A stretch of 64,000 nt of DNA. It comes from Phoronis australis. Lineage: Eukaryota; Phoronida; Phoronidae. Of the stretch, positions 14,751 to 27,560 are shown piece by piece; position 1 is the stretch's first letter, and every line of letters begins with the position of its first letter. The position numbers and the translations under genes were made by a program. Location: assembly GCA_002633005.1 (NCBI GenBank), contig NMRA01000047.1:957326-1021325 (forward strand). Direction: 5' to 3'. The notes below the pieces were generated by a model, which saw nothing but the letters and a program-made list of their open reading frames with translations, ran no database searches and was not told where the DNA came from.

Positions 14751-16788
14751 AGGCTAAATGCATAGGCTAGTTGATGAAGACCCACACACAATATTCCTTC
14801 TAGCAAGGGAAAAAACACTCATACTATGCAGCCAGCTGGCTATTCAAAGGCCACCTGTCATATAAAATGACCTCTGAATAAAAATCTACTCCCACTCATG
14901 AATACTATAGTGGTAAAACTATAGTCACCCAAATGCACTCTGGACGTGAATAGGTCTTGTGGGGAGACAACATGGTTCGGTGGTTGGAAATTTAAAGACC
15001 CTAAGTTGGGATACCCCAGCTCATCTTGGCAATATAGTTGGGCAATCAAGTATTACGCATACACGCCCCTCACACTCCTTTTGAGTATGGTCTTAGTGCT
15101 CAACAAATACAGTGGATTGAATAAGCACTGCGATTTAAAGGGAGGGGGAAATTTGTTGATGTTTTGTCAAGGCCCCAACTCACCAAAACTGGAAGAACCA
15201 ACGCTGTTCACAAGAAATATACAAGAACAAAATTTCATTATATCAAATTACAGAGCTGAAGTTGCAAAACTCTCTCGCCACTTATCCAATAAGCGTATTA
15301 TTAATTTTCGTCCAACTTGCCAGGTTATCTCAAACGAAATAAATGGAAATTGAATATGAAGCTACCCTTGGAACAGTCCCGTGAGGGGTACCACTGTTGC
15401 TGATATGGGCCAGCACGATGGAAATATACAACATGCTAACCACCCAAAGGACCTGTGGACACATTTTTGTAAATTCTGTCAATGAATTTGGAAATTCATT
15501 GCCACAAACTCAATTGTAGCCAGATCAACTACCCACTTGTCCAATAACCCACTTACCAATACACAAGATGATATAATACGCCCTGCCCTTGTAGGTATGC
15601 GGGTGGATAAAAACCACGTTTATTGAGGCAGAATGCGGTATTGGTCAAAAACACGCTTGTGTTGTTTTTTATACTTGAACAGCTGATTTTGAGTTACCTC
15701 AGTGTGCAACGAGTCTTATTTAAAATACCTACAACAAACTAAAATGGCCCACAGTGGTGGCATAAATGTTTCCCATATTGACGAAAAGATTGACCAAAGA
15801 TAAATGTGTAAAAGAATATAAACCATGGACACAAAGTAAAGCGTGGATTCACCCAATACGACAACTCAAACAATTCATGCAAACAACAATAACTATTTCA
15901 GATCTGAGGCTGAATAAGCACCCTTTTATTGTATTTTATATTAAACACAATAGTACACAAGTACATTACCTGAAATACCTAATGACCATGATGTTAGGAC
16001 ACTAGGTTATCGCGTCAACGAACTGTCAAGACTTCTTTCTAAGCCCTGAAGTCGCCTCCCATTTGACCAAAAAACAATTTGACACAAATGTCATTACAGC
16101 CCATAAGCAGTCCAAGTCATGAGTCATTTTTGTGATGTTTAAGGCAACTTTAATTTTAAGTCAAAACAAATAAAAAATTAATATAAATAGAATTTTAACA
16201 TTTCATGCTTCCAAATACGATACCTACAATTAGAGACCAGTTATCATCAATTGTCAGTGGCTATAAAAAAATACAAATGCACCTCACTGTGCTGTTACAG
16301 TTTAGTCCTTAATTACCACCAGACAGTCACATGCACCAAGAATACTTTTTACTTTCCAAAAATACTGCTTTAATAGAAAATGTTCACTCTGCAATTAGCA
16401 GCTCCAATCAGCAGTTGCAATTAGATGCCACAATAAGACAGAATTCTTCAGTAAATATCACAAGACAATGAGCTAATTTCAGGTCCTATTCCTGGCTAAA
16501 ATACAGCGGATGTTCAACACTACAAACTACTTCTGACTAAAATTCCACACCAAAAATACAACTTGAATCGACTACTTAGCAACAGTGGAAACAAACAACC
16601 TTAAATTCAATGGCTTACGTAAACCTATGATGAATTGGTAACGGAAATAGAATCCTATCACAGTAAGGAATATTATGAGACTCGCTTATATGACATAGCA
16701 ATCCCAATTTGATTTTCGCTTAAGAGACTAAACATGTAGCAAGATGCAGCTTTAAACTTAAAGGAATATGCTTAAGGAAATCTTCAAC
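14751..16788. other. Non-coding stretch, nothing recognised
   Basis: It includes a 135-codon frame at 14946-15353 that resembles no family and lacks supporting features. Confidence 0.7.
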
Positions 16789-18570
16789 CTTATTAAAAAA
16801 TGGACATTTTTACAATATTTCACATGTGTCTAGCAAAATACCTTAACTTCATTCTCGCGGAAATTCAAATACGAAATAAATACCATGTAGCAAGGAAAAA
16901 AAGATTTAGCAGAGCCCTGTAGAGATTTGTTTACTACTTATCCGAGGTCAAAGGTTACAGGGCTGTCATTCAAATAGAATCTCCCACCGGGCACAGAGAA
17001 GCTCCATATGTGTATGTACAATGTATCCTCAGTCCTTCCATTCACTGAGTCGCCATAATATCGCATCAACATGTACATATGATAGAATAGTGTCGGGGAA
17101 AACGAAGGCAAAACGTAGCTTTGATCCCTAGAGAGTTGTGTGTCTGCATGCTTATTATCATGGAGAATGAATACTACCAGTCTCCTCACGCCTCTGTGAC
17201 TTTGTGTTCGCAAACACAGCAAGTTGTACCATCCACATGTATGATCGGCAACACGGCGAGAAAAATGTCTGGACGAACACACATGTTTTTGTCACGTGAC
17301 ATTTGTTTGGAAGTTCGTCTGCATTTGTGAGTAAGCGAGCGCGAGTTCATTTGCCAGAGCAGAGACCGTCTTTTGGCAAGAGCCACGCAATCTAACAAGC
17401 TAGATGTGCATTGGATGTGTCTAAAGAAATTTGCACAAGCAGTAGACCTAAACCAGAGCGTGTTTCATTCAGCACTTGCCGGTCTCATGTGCTAAAAACG
17501 CTCAACATTTTTCTCAGTAAGGCCCATTAGTCGCCGTGTAGCTGGATGCGTACGTACATGTAACTATCTGACAGTTATTTTTCGTTGTAAGGGTGTGTAA
17601 GCATTCACTGTCAGTTGTCATTTTATCGGATATTCGGCTTAAAAACACCAATTATGGTTAATCAACCAATCTATCTCAAAAATAATGTAAACATGTTTTA
17701 TAGTATTAGAAATTGTCGGAAATTAGTGCCAATATTCATTTCTTACCGATGCTATGCTACCCGTTTCATGAATGGATAGTTCCCAAGTAATGTCTTTGAT
17801 GACAGATTCATACATGTAGCGCGCGCTTCCCGGCCACGTGCGTTTAACAGCGAGTTATTTTTATTCGTGAGACAGTCGATGTGTCTGTACTGAAAGGTCA
17901 GACCATAGTAGGAAACGGTCGTAGCGAGAGTAGCAACGCTGTTGCATTCATTTTGAAGTGCTGCGTTACTTTGAAGTGTATAGTCACGGCTAAATAAAAA
18001 CGTAGCAGTGCCGCTGGTGGTCTAGAAGACCCGTGCAAAAATTTTTTGATAAATTGAAGACGTTACTGTAGCCGAGTTTTAGGACTGTAGGTACATCATT
18101 GTTCGCACGTACACGTTCATGGACTGGGCGCTTATTTCAGCAAAGTCTGAAAACGCGTGGGGGGCGCTAACAGGGGCATGGGCGGTTATTACGGCGAATA
18201 CGGTAATTTGAACTTAAGAACACAAGTTCTGAAAACCACATGATGGATTTTGCTGAAACTTACCAAACTTAATATTTATACCTTGCCATTTGCGAGTTGA
18301 TTTGTCATAGAAATCAAACAAAAACACTAATCGAAAATTCCTAACAGAGTTTTCAAGGTAAATGGTGAAGTTTTAATTTAAAAAAGGTTTCATTAAAAGT
18401 GACCGAGGGGTGATTTTGCTACGAATGTACCTTTCTTAAAAATAAAATTTTGACTTAAAAGGGTGTTGACGTAACAATATAATACTAATGATACATAAAT
18501 ATAAAACATATTTTATATTCCCTGATCTTACGAGTTAGAGGCCACTAAATAAGGTTTGAGATAACCTTAA
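16789..18570. repeat. Composite dispersed repeat, copy 2
   Basis: The blocks at about 16789-17232 and 18212-18570 match copy 1. The intervening ~980 bases (17233-18211) are unlike copy 1 and include a GC-richer stretch around 17820-18200. It ends with the same terminal segment, gccactaaataaggtttgag plus ataaccttaa. Confidence 0.75.
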
Positions 18571-18585
18571 CACAGATTGGTAAAG

Positions 18586-18930
18586 TCTCACGAATTTAGG
18601 ACACAATATGACGGAAAGACGAATTTTCATTTTATCATTTTTTTCTTATTAAATGATATATAGCACAAAAATGTAAATGTATTTCACATAAATAGGCCTT
18701 TGGTCCACATTAAAAATACATAATAAACAAAGAGTACAGGATATCTAAACCAATGCTACCGTAATTTACATCAAGAAACTCGTTTCAATGCTTGAGAACC
18801 ATACCAACATACTAACAGACAATGTTTTGAAAAATTGTGGGTATTCGCAACAATATAAGGACCCCTTGAGAAATGAAAAAGAGCGATTTCGGCAAATCCG
18901 AAACTGGCGAGATTTTACAGTATTTTGGGA
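18586..18930. repeat. Dispersed repeat with the aatttaggacacaatatg motif, copy 1
   Basis: The segment tcacgaatttaggacacaat and a later block (gggtattcgcaacaat, then gagaaatgaaaaagagcgat) align in order with 52514-52715. Reverse-orientation relatives end near 25665 and 38620 (gtccgccatattgtggccta). Confidence 0.6.
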
Positions 18931-19862
18931 ATTGCGTTTACTAGGAATAAAAATTGCAGGTTGTTTCAGAAATCTCTCAATGTTAGTTTTTTTTCCATTT
19001 GATTTATTAACTAGGCAGACAATAACTGTGACACGACAGTCAATATCTGACTGTCTGAATCTACAGTCCATTTCACTGAGCTAATCATGTGAAGGAAGAT
19101 TGTGCACAACTTTCCAACATAATCGAGCATGTATTTGTGCCAAAATTTGCTGAACTTGACATTTGGTTTTACTGGCACATATACACATCATATAAACACA
19201 TGTTTACGCATACTTATATACACAGCGCATTGAAAGAAAGCATTGCTAAACAAAACATTTACAGAAAACATTTTTGAAAGAGAACGTTGAAAACATTCAA
19301 CTTCAAGCTTTGTACAGCCACAATGAATTAATGCTAGAGGCAGACTGACAATGAATATCTGGTGTGGTGACAAATGAAAAAATTATTTGCTATTATGACT
19401 GTAAAGAACTTCATTATTTAACCATTACTGGACTATTAGATGTCAATCTACGAATACCATAGCAAGTCAAATCTCAGAGAACGGGAAGTATTAATAACCA
19501 AAAGTGACCTCCATCCCCGCAAAAGGAAAACCAAAAAGTATGTGCGCAATCCATTCATCAGCACTTCTCTGATAAAAGCAACCTCTGTCAACCTACAGAA
19601 ATGAACTGACAATTTCCAGGAGTTCCCCCTAAAATAAGCGGAACACTCCTAAGTAAAACCACTGTTCTTCCAATGTGAGTTGCATTCACATTCAGGATCG
19701 TTGGTGTTTTGAGGAGACAATCAAGGAACAAGTTCCCATCTAATGTTGGAAATGTAACAACTGTGTCTTGCCATAGATGAATAATGCGTACTAATGATTT
19801 TGTTTGTAACAGCTACATAATGTGAACCAGTTTATGGCAGGCATTACTAATTGTTTAATTGT
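18931..19862 (+). other. Region upstream of the receptor start; candidate 5' UTR
   Basis: No coding exon is seen. An acceptor-like tttgtaacag ends at 19812, so transcription probably begins at an unseen upstream exon and the first coding exon carries about 50 bases of 5' UTR. No core promoter could be identified with confidence. Confidence 0.45.
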
Positions 19863-20331
19863 ATGGAGCCTTCTGGGGGATACCTGTCAAGTTTGGCTCG
19901 CACCTCATTCCATCCAACAGAGCAGATGGGTTGGCAAAATGAATCGTGGCCCATCTCCAGCGGTGATAGGCACGGGGCTTCGCTGCAGCAAAATTTCACA
20001 TGGAATTTTCCAAATGTGGATAACTCGTGGCCGACGTTTATCAACGAGACAGATTACAATGTGACCACCTGGTGGAGTACAAACTTAACTAGGAGTACAA
20101 ACTCGACCAACACGACCAATGCGCCAGCTGAATCCCAACAGTGGGGCACTCTGGCGCTATCTATTCTCATCTTGTGCACGGCTCTGGGTAACATGCTGGT
20201 GATACTGGCCGTCTGCTGGGAACGCCGGTTGCAGAACATGACCAACTACTTTCTCCTGTCGCTCGCTATCGCCGATTTCTTGGTGTCTCTACTAGTCATG
20301 CCCTTGGGCATGATCGTTTCTCTGTACAATG
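19863..20331 (+). CDS. HTR2: 5-HT2-type serotonin receptor, coding exon 1 (N-terminus, TM1, TM2)
   Basis: This exon encodes residues 1-156 plus one base of codon 157 of a class A amine GPCR that would bind serotonin at the plasma membrane and, by family knowledge, couple to Gq. The start is the first ATG after an in-frame stop at 19848-19850. Residues 1-93 form an extracellular N-terminus with no obvious cleavable signal peptide and seven N-x-S/T sites (N26, N44, N61, N66, N74, N80, N83). TM1 is about 95-118 with N110 as N1.50. The stretch LQNMTNYFLLSLAIAD is the classic amine-receptor TM2 start, with D138 as D2.50. The exon ends after LYN with a donor reading g|gtaagt, a phase-1 junction. 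The bases before 19813 read as a good acceptor (tttgtaacag), so an untranslated upstream exon is possible but was not located. Confidence 0.95.
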
Positions 20332-20852
20332 GTAAGTGTCCCTCTGTAATCCCTTTTCATTCTTGATCTCCCATATTGCCAGCATTTTATCTGACGGTTC
20401 ACATGTACAAACATTGGAAACGGCATAAATGAACTGGACATTAGACACTATTATGAAATGAGGTGATAATCAGAGAAAGTACATGACATATGAAATTAAT
20501 GAACAGTAAAAGTAATAGTTTGTATGACAATTACCTAGTAGAGTTTATCTTCAACTGACCAGGTCAGAACAGATCAACTTGCTTGCAGAAAAATGGCAAA
20601 ATAATTAAGGCTTCTTAACATACATTTTAATACCTTGCAAAACTCAAGTAATCAAATTAAATAGTCGCCACAACGAATCAGTCCTGAATGCTTATTTACT
20701 AGTGTCTTCAACAAGTAGAGAACTGCGGATGGAATAAATTATGTGATAAATTTTGGGAATACTGGTATGGAATATGATGTGTTCTTGTAGCATCAGATGT
20801 ACACCATGGAACAAACAGGAAGTAATTAAGACATTAATTATGCACACAATAT

Positions 20853-20898
20853 ATGTGTGTGTGTGTGTGTGTGTATGTGCGTATGCGTGTGCGTGTGT
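20853..20898. repeat. (TG)n microsatellite
   Basis: An alternating TG tract follows an ATAT run and decays into tatgtgcgtatgcgtgtgcg. It lies about 520 bases inside the receptor intron. Confidence 0.9.
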
Positions 20899-22107
20899 CT
20901 ATACATCGACTTGAGTTGTAAAATTTCACCAAAGTTTAGAGTACAATACCGAGGACAAGTGAAATACGATTTTCTTACCTTGCATCAAATCAACACTTTT
21001 CCATGTTCAGGGTCTGAGCCATAGCTACCACCTGACATTTTGAAAAATTTGGTGCATTTTGGACAATCTCAAAAACCTTAGAAATATGAAAACAGGGCAA
21101 TTTTGGCAATTACATTTTTCTGAAATTGTTGAGGTTTTACTGTAGAAGCAGCAATGTTACAGAGTATACATCAATACGACTACCAAGACAACTGGGGATG
21201 TAAATGATGTGATTAGTAGTAGACAATCAGACTCTCACAAAACAATGGTGACAGATCACTAAGCATAGTAGCTGCCATCCAACCGATAAGACGCCAACTA
21301 TATTTTCATTGCATAAAACTCTTGAATTAAGTCCTTATGAACCAACCCCGGCACAACAGAGGTATAGAAGAAAACTGTCACGTTAGTTGAACGTTTCAGA
21401 CCGGTTTTGGTTATTAGCGGAAGCAACGAAATTATCGCGTGTTGATGCTCGACTCTTCAAAGTTATAGCAAGAAGGCACTTTAAAAACTTAAAGAGGCAT
21501 AGAACGCCAAAGCTCATCATAAATATCTTTTACAGAACTCCTGACGAAAGTACCATGTCGCAAGGTCTAGTAGGAAGTACCGGTAATTCACTTTCCCCTG
21601 TGAGGAAATTTCCAGAAAAAATCCCAAAATTTAGGATTTTTGAAATAAGCAAAGGAAAAACTCTGTGGTTAAAAAGATAAGGCTTTGATATCAACAGAAA
21701 TTAAAAATCTTTACTAACAAACTCTAAAAATACATGACGAGCAGGTTATTCTGTTTCAGTGGCAGAGAACCACTTTCAGTGTTACAATTTAGTCTGTTTA
21801 TCACATTCCCAGCCTCTTCAAGACATAAATATGCATGTATGGATAGTATGTGAAATTAAGTGCTTGAAGTAGCAGAATGGTAAATATTTCAATAAAACGT
21901 TATCGAACAATAACACAGCAACACCTGCCGATAACACCGATTACTGAAAGGTGCATTTCGTCCCGATTAGCTGGCTAAAAAAGTAAAATCCAGTTTTCTC
22001 CAATGAAATCGGTCTTAAAATATTTCTTACCGAGATAGAATGTTATTTCCGTTACCAACTGTTGGTATTCAGTTAAGTCAGTGGAGATGATCTGTTGGGT
22101 GACATTA

Positions 22108-22220
22108 AGATGATATTATAGCGATACTATGGTGATACTAAGGTGATACTATGGCAAAAATATGGTGATACTATGGTGATACTAAGATGATATCATGGCA
22201 ATACTTAGGTGATACTATGG
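22108..22220. repeat. gatact-type minisatellite
   Basis: Irregular repeats of a roughly 11-12 base unit (ggtgatactatg and variants with aag or gca) occur about nine times in tandem. Confidence 0.85.
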
Positions 22221-22239
22221 CGTTTGTTTATGGTACATA

Positions 22240-23325
22240 TTCTACATTTTGGGTATCCTCTAAAATTTACAACACCAAAATTTACACGGAAATTGAATTT
22301 TATCGATTCCGAAGATCATGACTCGGGTGATTTTAGCATTCATGATATCAGACACCACTTTTTATATCAACACAGAGATTCGACAGTTCATAAAATCGTC
22401 GAAAATAGTCGCCACCACAACATTTTCATGCATTCCCATAGTGTATATCCTCAAAGTGAACCACTGTTTGTCAATAGTTGTAATTATCAAATTTGAAACC
22501 GCCAATATTGCAGATTTCTTAAATTTGGTACAAGCTCCGATACAAATAATTAAATTTTCACTGTTTCGAACTACGGAATGTCTAGCATACTAAAGGAGAT
22601 CACGCAGATATCACAAATACAAAAATTCCGTAGTGCCATAAGCCCACTGAGGGCAACATTAACAAGGTTTTAGACAGTTGTCCACATACAGCTGCTGGGA
22701 AATTCAACACACCTAGGAAATCCTATTGGGAAACGATAACAACAAAAAATCGACTCGCAGCAAACATGTTCACCAGATCTAAAGATTGGCTGGGCAGCCA
22801 CATATGAAAATCCATACTACCCTGTCTTATGTCAATTTGTAAATAAAAGTGAAGTCACAAAGTCGTTATGAACTAATCAGGTCTCAAGATGATGAGACAA
22901 GTCTTAGCATCAATTTATTAATGGACATCACTCCAACACTGTTATTAACTTTGCCACAGTGTCTACAATGGCTGGCGGGAACTAAGGAAATGATTTAGTG
23001 GGAATAAAATAATTTACACTTCACTAATATTCTAATTACAGTGTGCACTAAAAATTCTCCAGTATGGGACCTGGAAATCAAAGCAAAAATTGAATTTTCT
23101 TGATTCTGAAGATTGGGACACGTTGATTTTGGTATCCATCGTATTTCTCAAATTTCAGTCCTCAAGGTGAGTAACACCTAGGTGAATGAGCATTTTTCGT
23201 TGACTGCAATTCTTCAATTTGGGATGGTCAATGCTACCTATTTTTAAAATTTGTTACACGTTCTAATCAAGAGCAAAACAATTAATTTTTCACTGCCCCA
23301 AACTGGAGAATTTTTTCCATATTCC
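22240..23325. repeat. Pair of related direct repeats (about 22240-22590 and 23040-23325)
   Basis: Both copies contain an aattgaattttnttgattc block and a later block ending attttcactg...aact..gga, in the same order. Divergence is high, so the boundaries are approximate. No coding content was recognised. Confidence 0.5.
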
Positions 23326-25096
23326 TTTTACCAGGGGGATTACTAAGAGTAATATTCATAGAAACAATATAACAAGAATAACGTTAACGATATCAATCAT
23401 AACAGCATAACGCATGCAACTACAATACTAAAATGAGATTTAGCATTAATTAACCATCTCTTACAACCAACAGCCCCAGTGTAAACACACTTTACACAAC
23501 TAGACTGTTTTTAAGAGAGTCAGCACCACCAATGAAGTCAGGAGTGAAACTTTAGACAAGGATTTTTCTACCTGAGTATTCTAAGCATCAAATAACAACT
23601 AAGCTCATCTTGACATTTACCAAGATTTTTCAGACTCTGAATGTCAATGCATCCAACTACAAAAATTACAATCTCATTGCTTTTCAAAACACCGGTTTTT
23701 TTGGTTCAAACAACAAAATAATCATGGATAGAAAATGTTCTCCATCGTCAGGAACCAAACTGGACAGGGAAGTGACAGGGAGGCTGACCAATATATCCAG
23801 GAAATACTTGACCCCATTTTTTAAAGAGGTGTACTTGGAAATTAGAGTGGGGCGAAAAAGGGTACCATTTGTCAGGAATTTCCATGAAAAATTCAACTTT
23901 CCATGGCGTTTTGTTAACTACAGAATGGTTAACTTAAAATTATCCGGAAAAACACGCATTGAATACTCAATTTGTAAGAAATGTCATCCGTACAAATGAA
24001 TAGGAATAGATACACTCATGTAACTGTACCTGGGGGTACTCCCATAGCAAAAATGCATGGGACGTAGCACTCAGGACACACTTTTAACAACCAGTTTCCC
24101 TTGAAAGGGTGCCTTCTCTAACAAAATTCTCTACAAAATAGTACACTTTGGAGTTCAAAACTTACGAAAGGCTCCTTTTCCAACTACTCAAATCTACAGA
24201 AATGTTTTAAATATCATCTATATTTTTAATTCTTTGATTGTCAAGAGTGTACTCATTTTTGAAAACATGGCATTTTTTCTTGTACTGTTTTAGGCTTGAT
24301 GAGTTAAATATTCAGACATCCAAGAAACTTCAGGAAATAGTGAGATTTTCAGAATCAGCCCCTATAAAATGGGAGTATTTCTGAAACAAACACTACAAAA
24401 GGGTCAAATTTGCACGGCAGTTCCCTTTAAATGGATCCTTTTTCAGTTCCGTTCTTGAAATGGGTGGATATGCTAATTTTGCAGCTATTTCTATTTGCCA
24501 TAAACATAGTCAAGCACCCACTGCATGCAACTCATTCAACAAATCTGAGATAATGACAGGAATTAAGTGAAGGGAAAGGGCATACTTCCAGCACACTTGG
24601 GACACAAACACTCCTGTCATTGTTCTCTTCATTTTGGGATCAATCATGTCACATGCGGAGCGAGTTTGCCAAATTTAATTTCTTGTCAAATTTAATTTGG
24701 AGTAGTTTAAGTGGTTAAATACTACTGTGATGAAGCCCCAATTTGACTGGCCAGCTTGTAGCCTTGAACACTTCAACAAGTGAGGCAAAGATGAAGACCC
24801 AGTCTTGGTTAGTGCACCTGGTCAGAGTAACACTACAGGCGCTAGTGATTCGAATGTTAGCGTGGTTTCAATTTTGGATACCACTCAAAGCCCTAAGCTG
24901 ATATTTCAGAACACAACTGTAATTCTGACCACACATTTGTTCAAACTGTGGAAATGCACCGGATGGGATAAGTTGATTTAACTAGGTGCTAACATTAATG
25001 CCTTTAAGTTATCTCTGTTCCACAAAAGTCCATGCATGCACTACTTTTTTGTATATGTGAATTCAACCACACTAATGGTCGGATGCAACATTCTTA

Positions 25097-25154
25097 CATT
25101 TTGAGAACCAGTTTTCTCCATTAAACAATGGGCATCAAACTGGTTCTCAAAATG
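25097..25154. repeat. 58-base hairpin element, copy 2 (perfect arms)
   Basis: The arms cattttgagaaccagttt (25097-25114) and aaactggttctcaaaatg (25137-25154) are perfect 18-base reverse complements around a 22-base loop beginning tctcca. It lies in the receptor intron. Confidence 0.9.
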
Positions 25155-25439
25155 TGGCATTAAATTGCAAAAAATCGTGAATACAGTAACTAAAATACAA
25201 TGGATTGCAGAGAAAAACATTTACATAGAGCACAGGTGAGTGCGATGATGCATTAAGATAATGCATGTCATCTAAAAGTCCAGAATTAGATGTTAAACTA
25301 TGACATACAAGCAATTCAGCACACATTATGAAAGCTAAATAGCCAAGACAATGAAGAAAGTTGACTTGAGAAAACTTGAACATCTCATGTCCAATCTGCA
25401 ACAAGTTACAGAATTTCAATTTCATCCAATCAAAAATCT

Positions 25440-25665
25440 ACGCAAAAAATTCTTCAATCGGGACAAACGTTGCTAAAACTGTCCTATTTTTCGGACGCTT
25501 ACCACATTGTTGCAAATGCTCGAAATTTTACCAAACGTTTGTCAATTGAGCTGTGCCATACAAACCATGCTAAAAGTAACATGAATTATCCTGAAAGGTT
25601 ATTTTTGCAGAGAAATTTGACAAAATGAAGTTTTACCTGTCCGTCATATTGTGCCTTAGATTGAA
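25440..25665. repeat. Reverse-orientation relative of the ggacacaatatg repeat
   Basis: It contains cgggacaaacgttgctaaaa and, toward its end, acctgtccgtcatattgtgc. Both align with 38405-38620. Confidence 0.5.
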
Positions 25666-26159
25666 CAATTTTGCAGTAAGCTATATTACGTCATGTCACA
25701 TCACACTGAACTTTGTACAACCGGATCAAATGTGAGACATCTGGTTGGTTTCTATTCACTTCCTTACACGTCTCCTTCAGAGAACAAAGTTAATGTAAGC
25801 CATGTTCTGCTGCTAAAAACAACAAACTTCTTTCCAGACCTATTTTATTCTTCCAAACAACCCTGGAGGACACTCCTTGCCCTTGGTTTGAACTACTTCA
25901 AATAAATCTACCTGAAATCATAACTACGGAGGCTCGTGAGAGCGAAATCGCAAATGTGGGGTGAACTTTTCTATTTTTTCTAACTAACATACGCAATACA
26001 GCATGAGCAAAATCCGGCCAAAACGCTTGCAAAGAGGTTAGATCTTATTAAATACTGCAGTTGGCATGATGCATTTGGAGAGAACGCTCACACACCAACA
26101 TTCCAGTAAAGATCCTAACCACATCACTATAGGCAAGAGTCGACTTCGTAATTACAAGC

Positions 26160-26294
26160 AAATTGTAAAAAAGCCAATTCCACAGGGTTTCTGCTTTCAG
26201 AAAATACATACTTCTACCCAGTTAAAGCCTATAGTTTAGTAGATATTTGACCAAATGTACAGACTTGTCAATCAATAAGGTACCACATAGCCTT
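26160..26294. mobile_element. Truncated end of the miniature inverted-repeat element
   Basis: Only the terminal part is present: cagggtttctgctttcagaa, agcctatagtttagtagata, then cttgtcaatcaataaggtac and a worn terminal repeat cacatagccttaac. Confidence 0.6.
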
Positions 26295-27069
26295 AACAGG
26301 AAATCAACTGTGCAACAGTTTGGATACAGAGGAGATAAATGCAGGCATAAGTGTCAAAATTCACACCTAGAGCATCCTCTAACATAGAATCTGTGTTGAT
26401 GTGACTCTACCATTTAAGTGGGCGTCAACTGTCAAACTGGTGCTTGGAATGCCACACAAAAAAATGAGAGCAAACGGTTGTCAATTGAACTAATTCCGAA
26501 AACCATGTGGTTAGTGTCAGCTCAGAACTGGCGAGAATTACTGATCACCTTGTAGCATCACCTTGTAGCGCTGCAGCTTTATGAAATCTAGATATGAACT
26601 GAAAAGAATCATATGGACACACAATCTCCAAATAAACAGACTAAGACAGCAAAAGGTTGTAATTTGGGGATATCGAGATTGCAGGTCAGACATTAAAGGG
26701 AAATTTTCTTTGCCTTATAGTTGCTATATACTTTTAAGTATATCCTGTCTAAAATATGTCAAGACAGAACAAACTTCAATGAGGACACAGAGCTAAGGCA
26801 AATAACACTAAAAAGCTCATTCAGTGGCTAAGCAATTGATTTTGCGCACGCGAGATCACAAGTGCATAGACGAATGAAAGGTTAAACTATAAACGTAGAT
26901 ACAAGCCCGATTGAAATAGAGAAATGCTAATGCTTTGTAAAAATCGAAGTTGTACCAAACAATGGCTTTTGATTGTTTTGTTATTTTTCAACTGTGAACT
27001 TAAGCCCACTACACTGGGGATGAAAGCAGGACACTACAAAAGCAGGAACATAATTGCTGCATAATGACC

Positions 27070-27560
27070 TCATTGACAAGTATACCTACTTAACCAAATA
27101 GCTACAAAAGTATAAATTAACTCAGTACTTATTTTCTGAAAGCTAAAAGCCCAACGAATTAGACTTTGAGGCTTACTTCCAATTTGTCATTGATAGGGTC
27201 AGGTACAGGTGTCTTTAGTAAAATTAAGCAAAAAAGGTACATATCAAAGCAGGGGTATTAACGTGACCAGTTTTTCTTTTACATAAATATTTAGAGAGAA
27301 ATCTCAGAAACGCTGGTACAGTTTTCTAAGATATCATCTTAGGCACCTGCAGATTGTTTCCACAAAGCCACACGCAAGTCCTATTTATTGATAACAACTC
27401 ATGCGAAAGCAGAACGGTTTAAAAACAATTCCTAACTTACAGCGTTCTGGAGAACTGTGCACAAAGCAAACTATTTGAAAGTTTCATATGGATCAGCCAT
27501 TTGAAATAAGACGTTCCTTCGCAAAATTTGGGCATTTTCGTGAGGTTCTACATGACCCTA
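27070..27560. mobile_element. Miniature inverted-repeat element copy, worn ends
   Basis: Shared core segments are present in the same order as in the copy at 6631 (aatctcagaaacgctggtac, gataacaactcatgcgaaag, tttgggcattttcgtgaggt, then tctacatgaccct). Both terminal repeats are degraded. Confidence 0.55.

Noticed and set aside
14946-15353. 135-codon + strand frame
   Set aside because: No recognisable domain, no splice context, amino-acid composition typical of random AT-rich frames.
19851-19862. Upstream in-frame TTG as receptor start
   Set aside because: Animal nuclear genes start at ATG; the first ATG after the upstream stop is at 19863 and fits the family.
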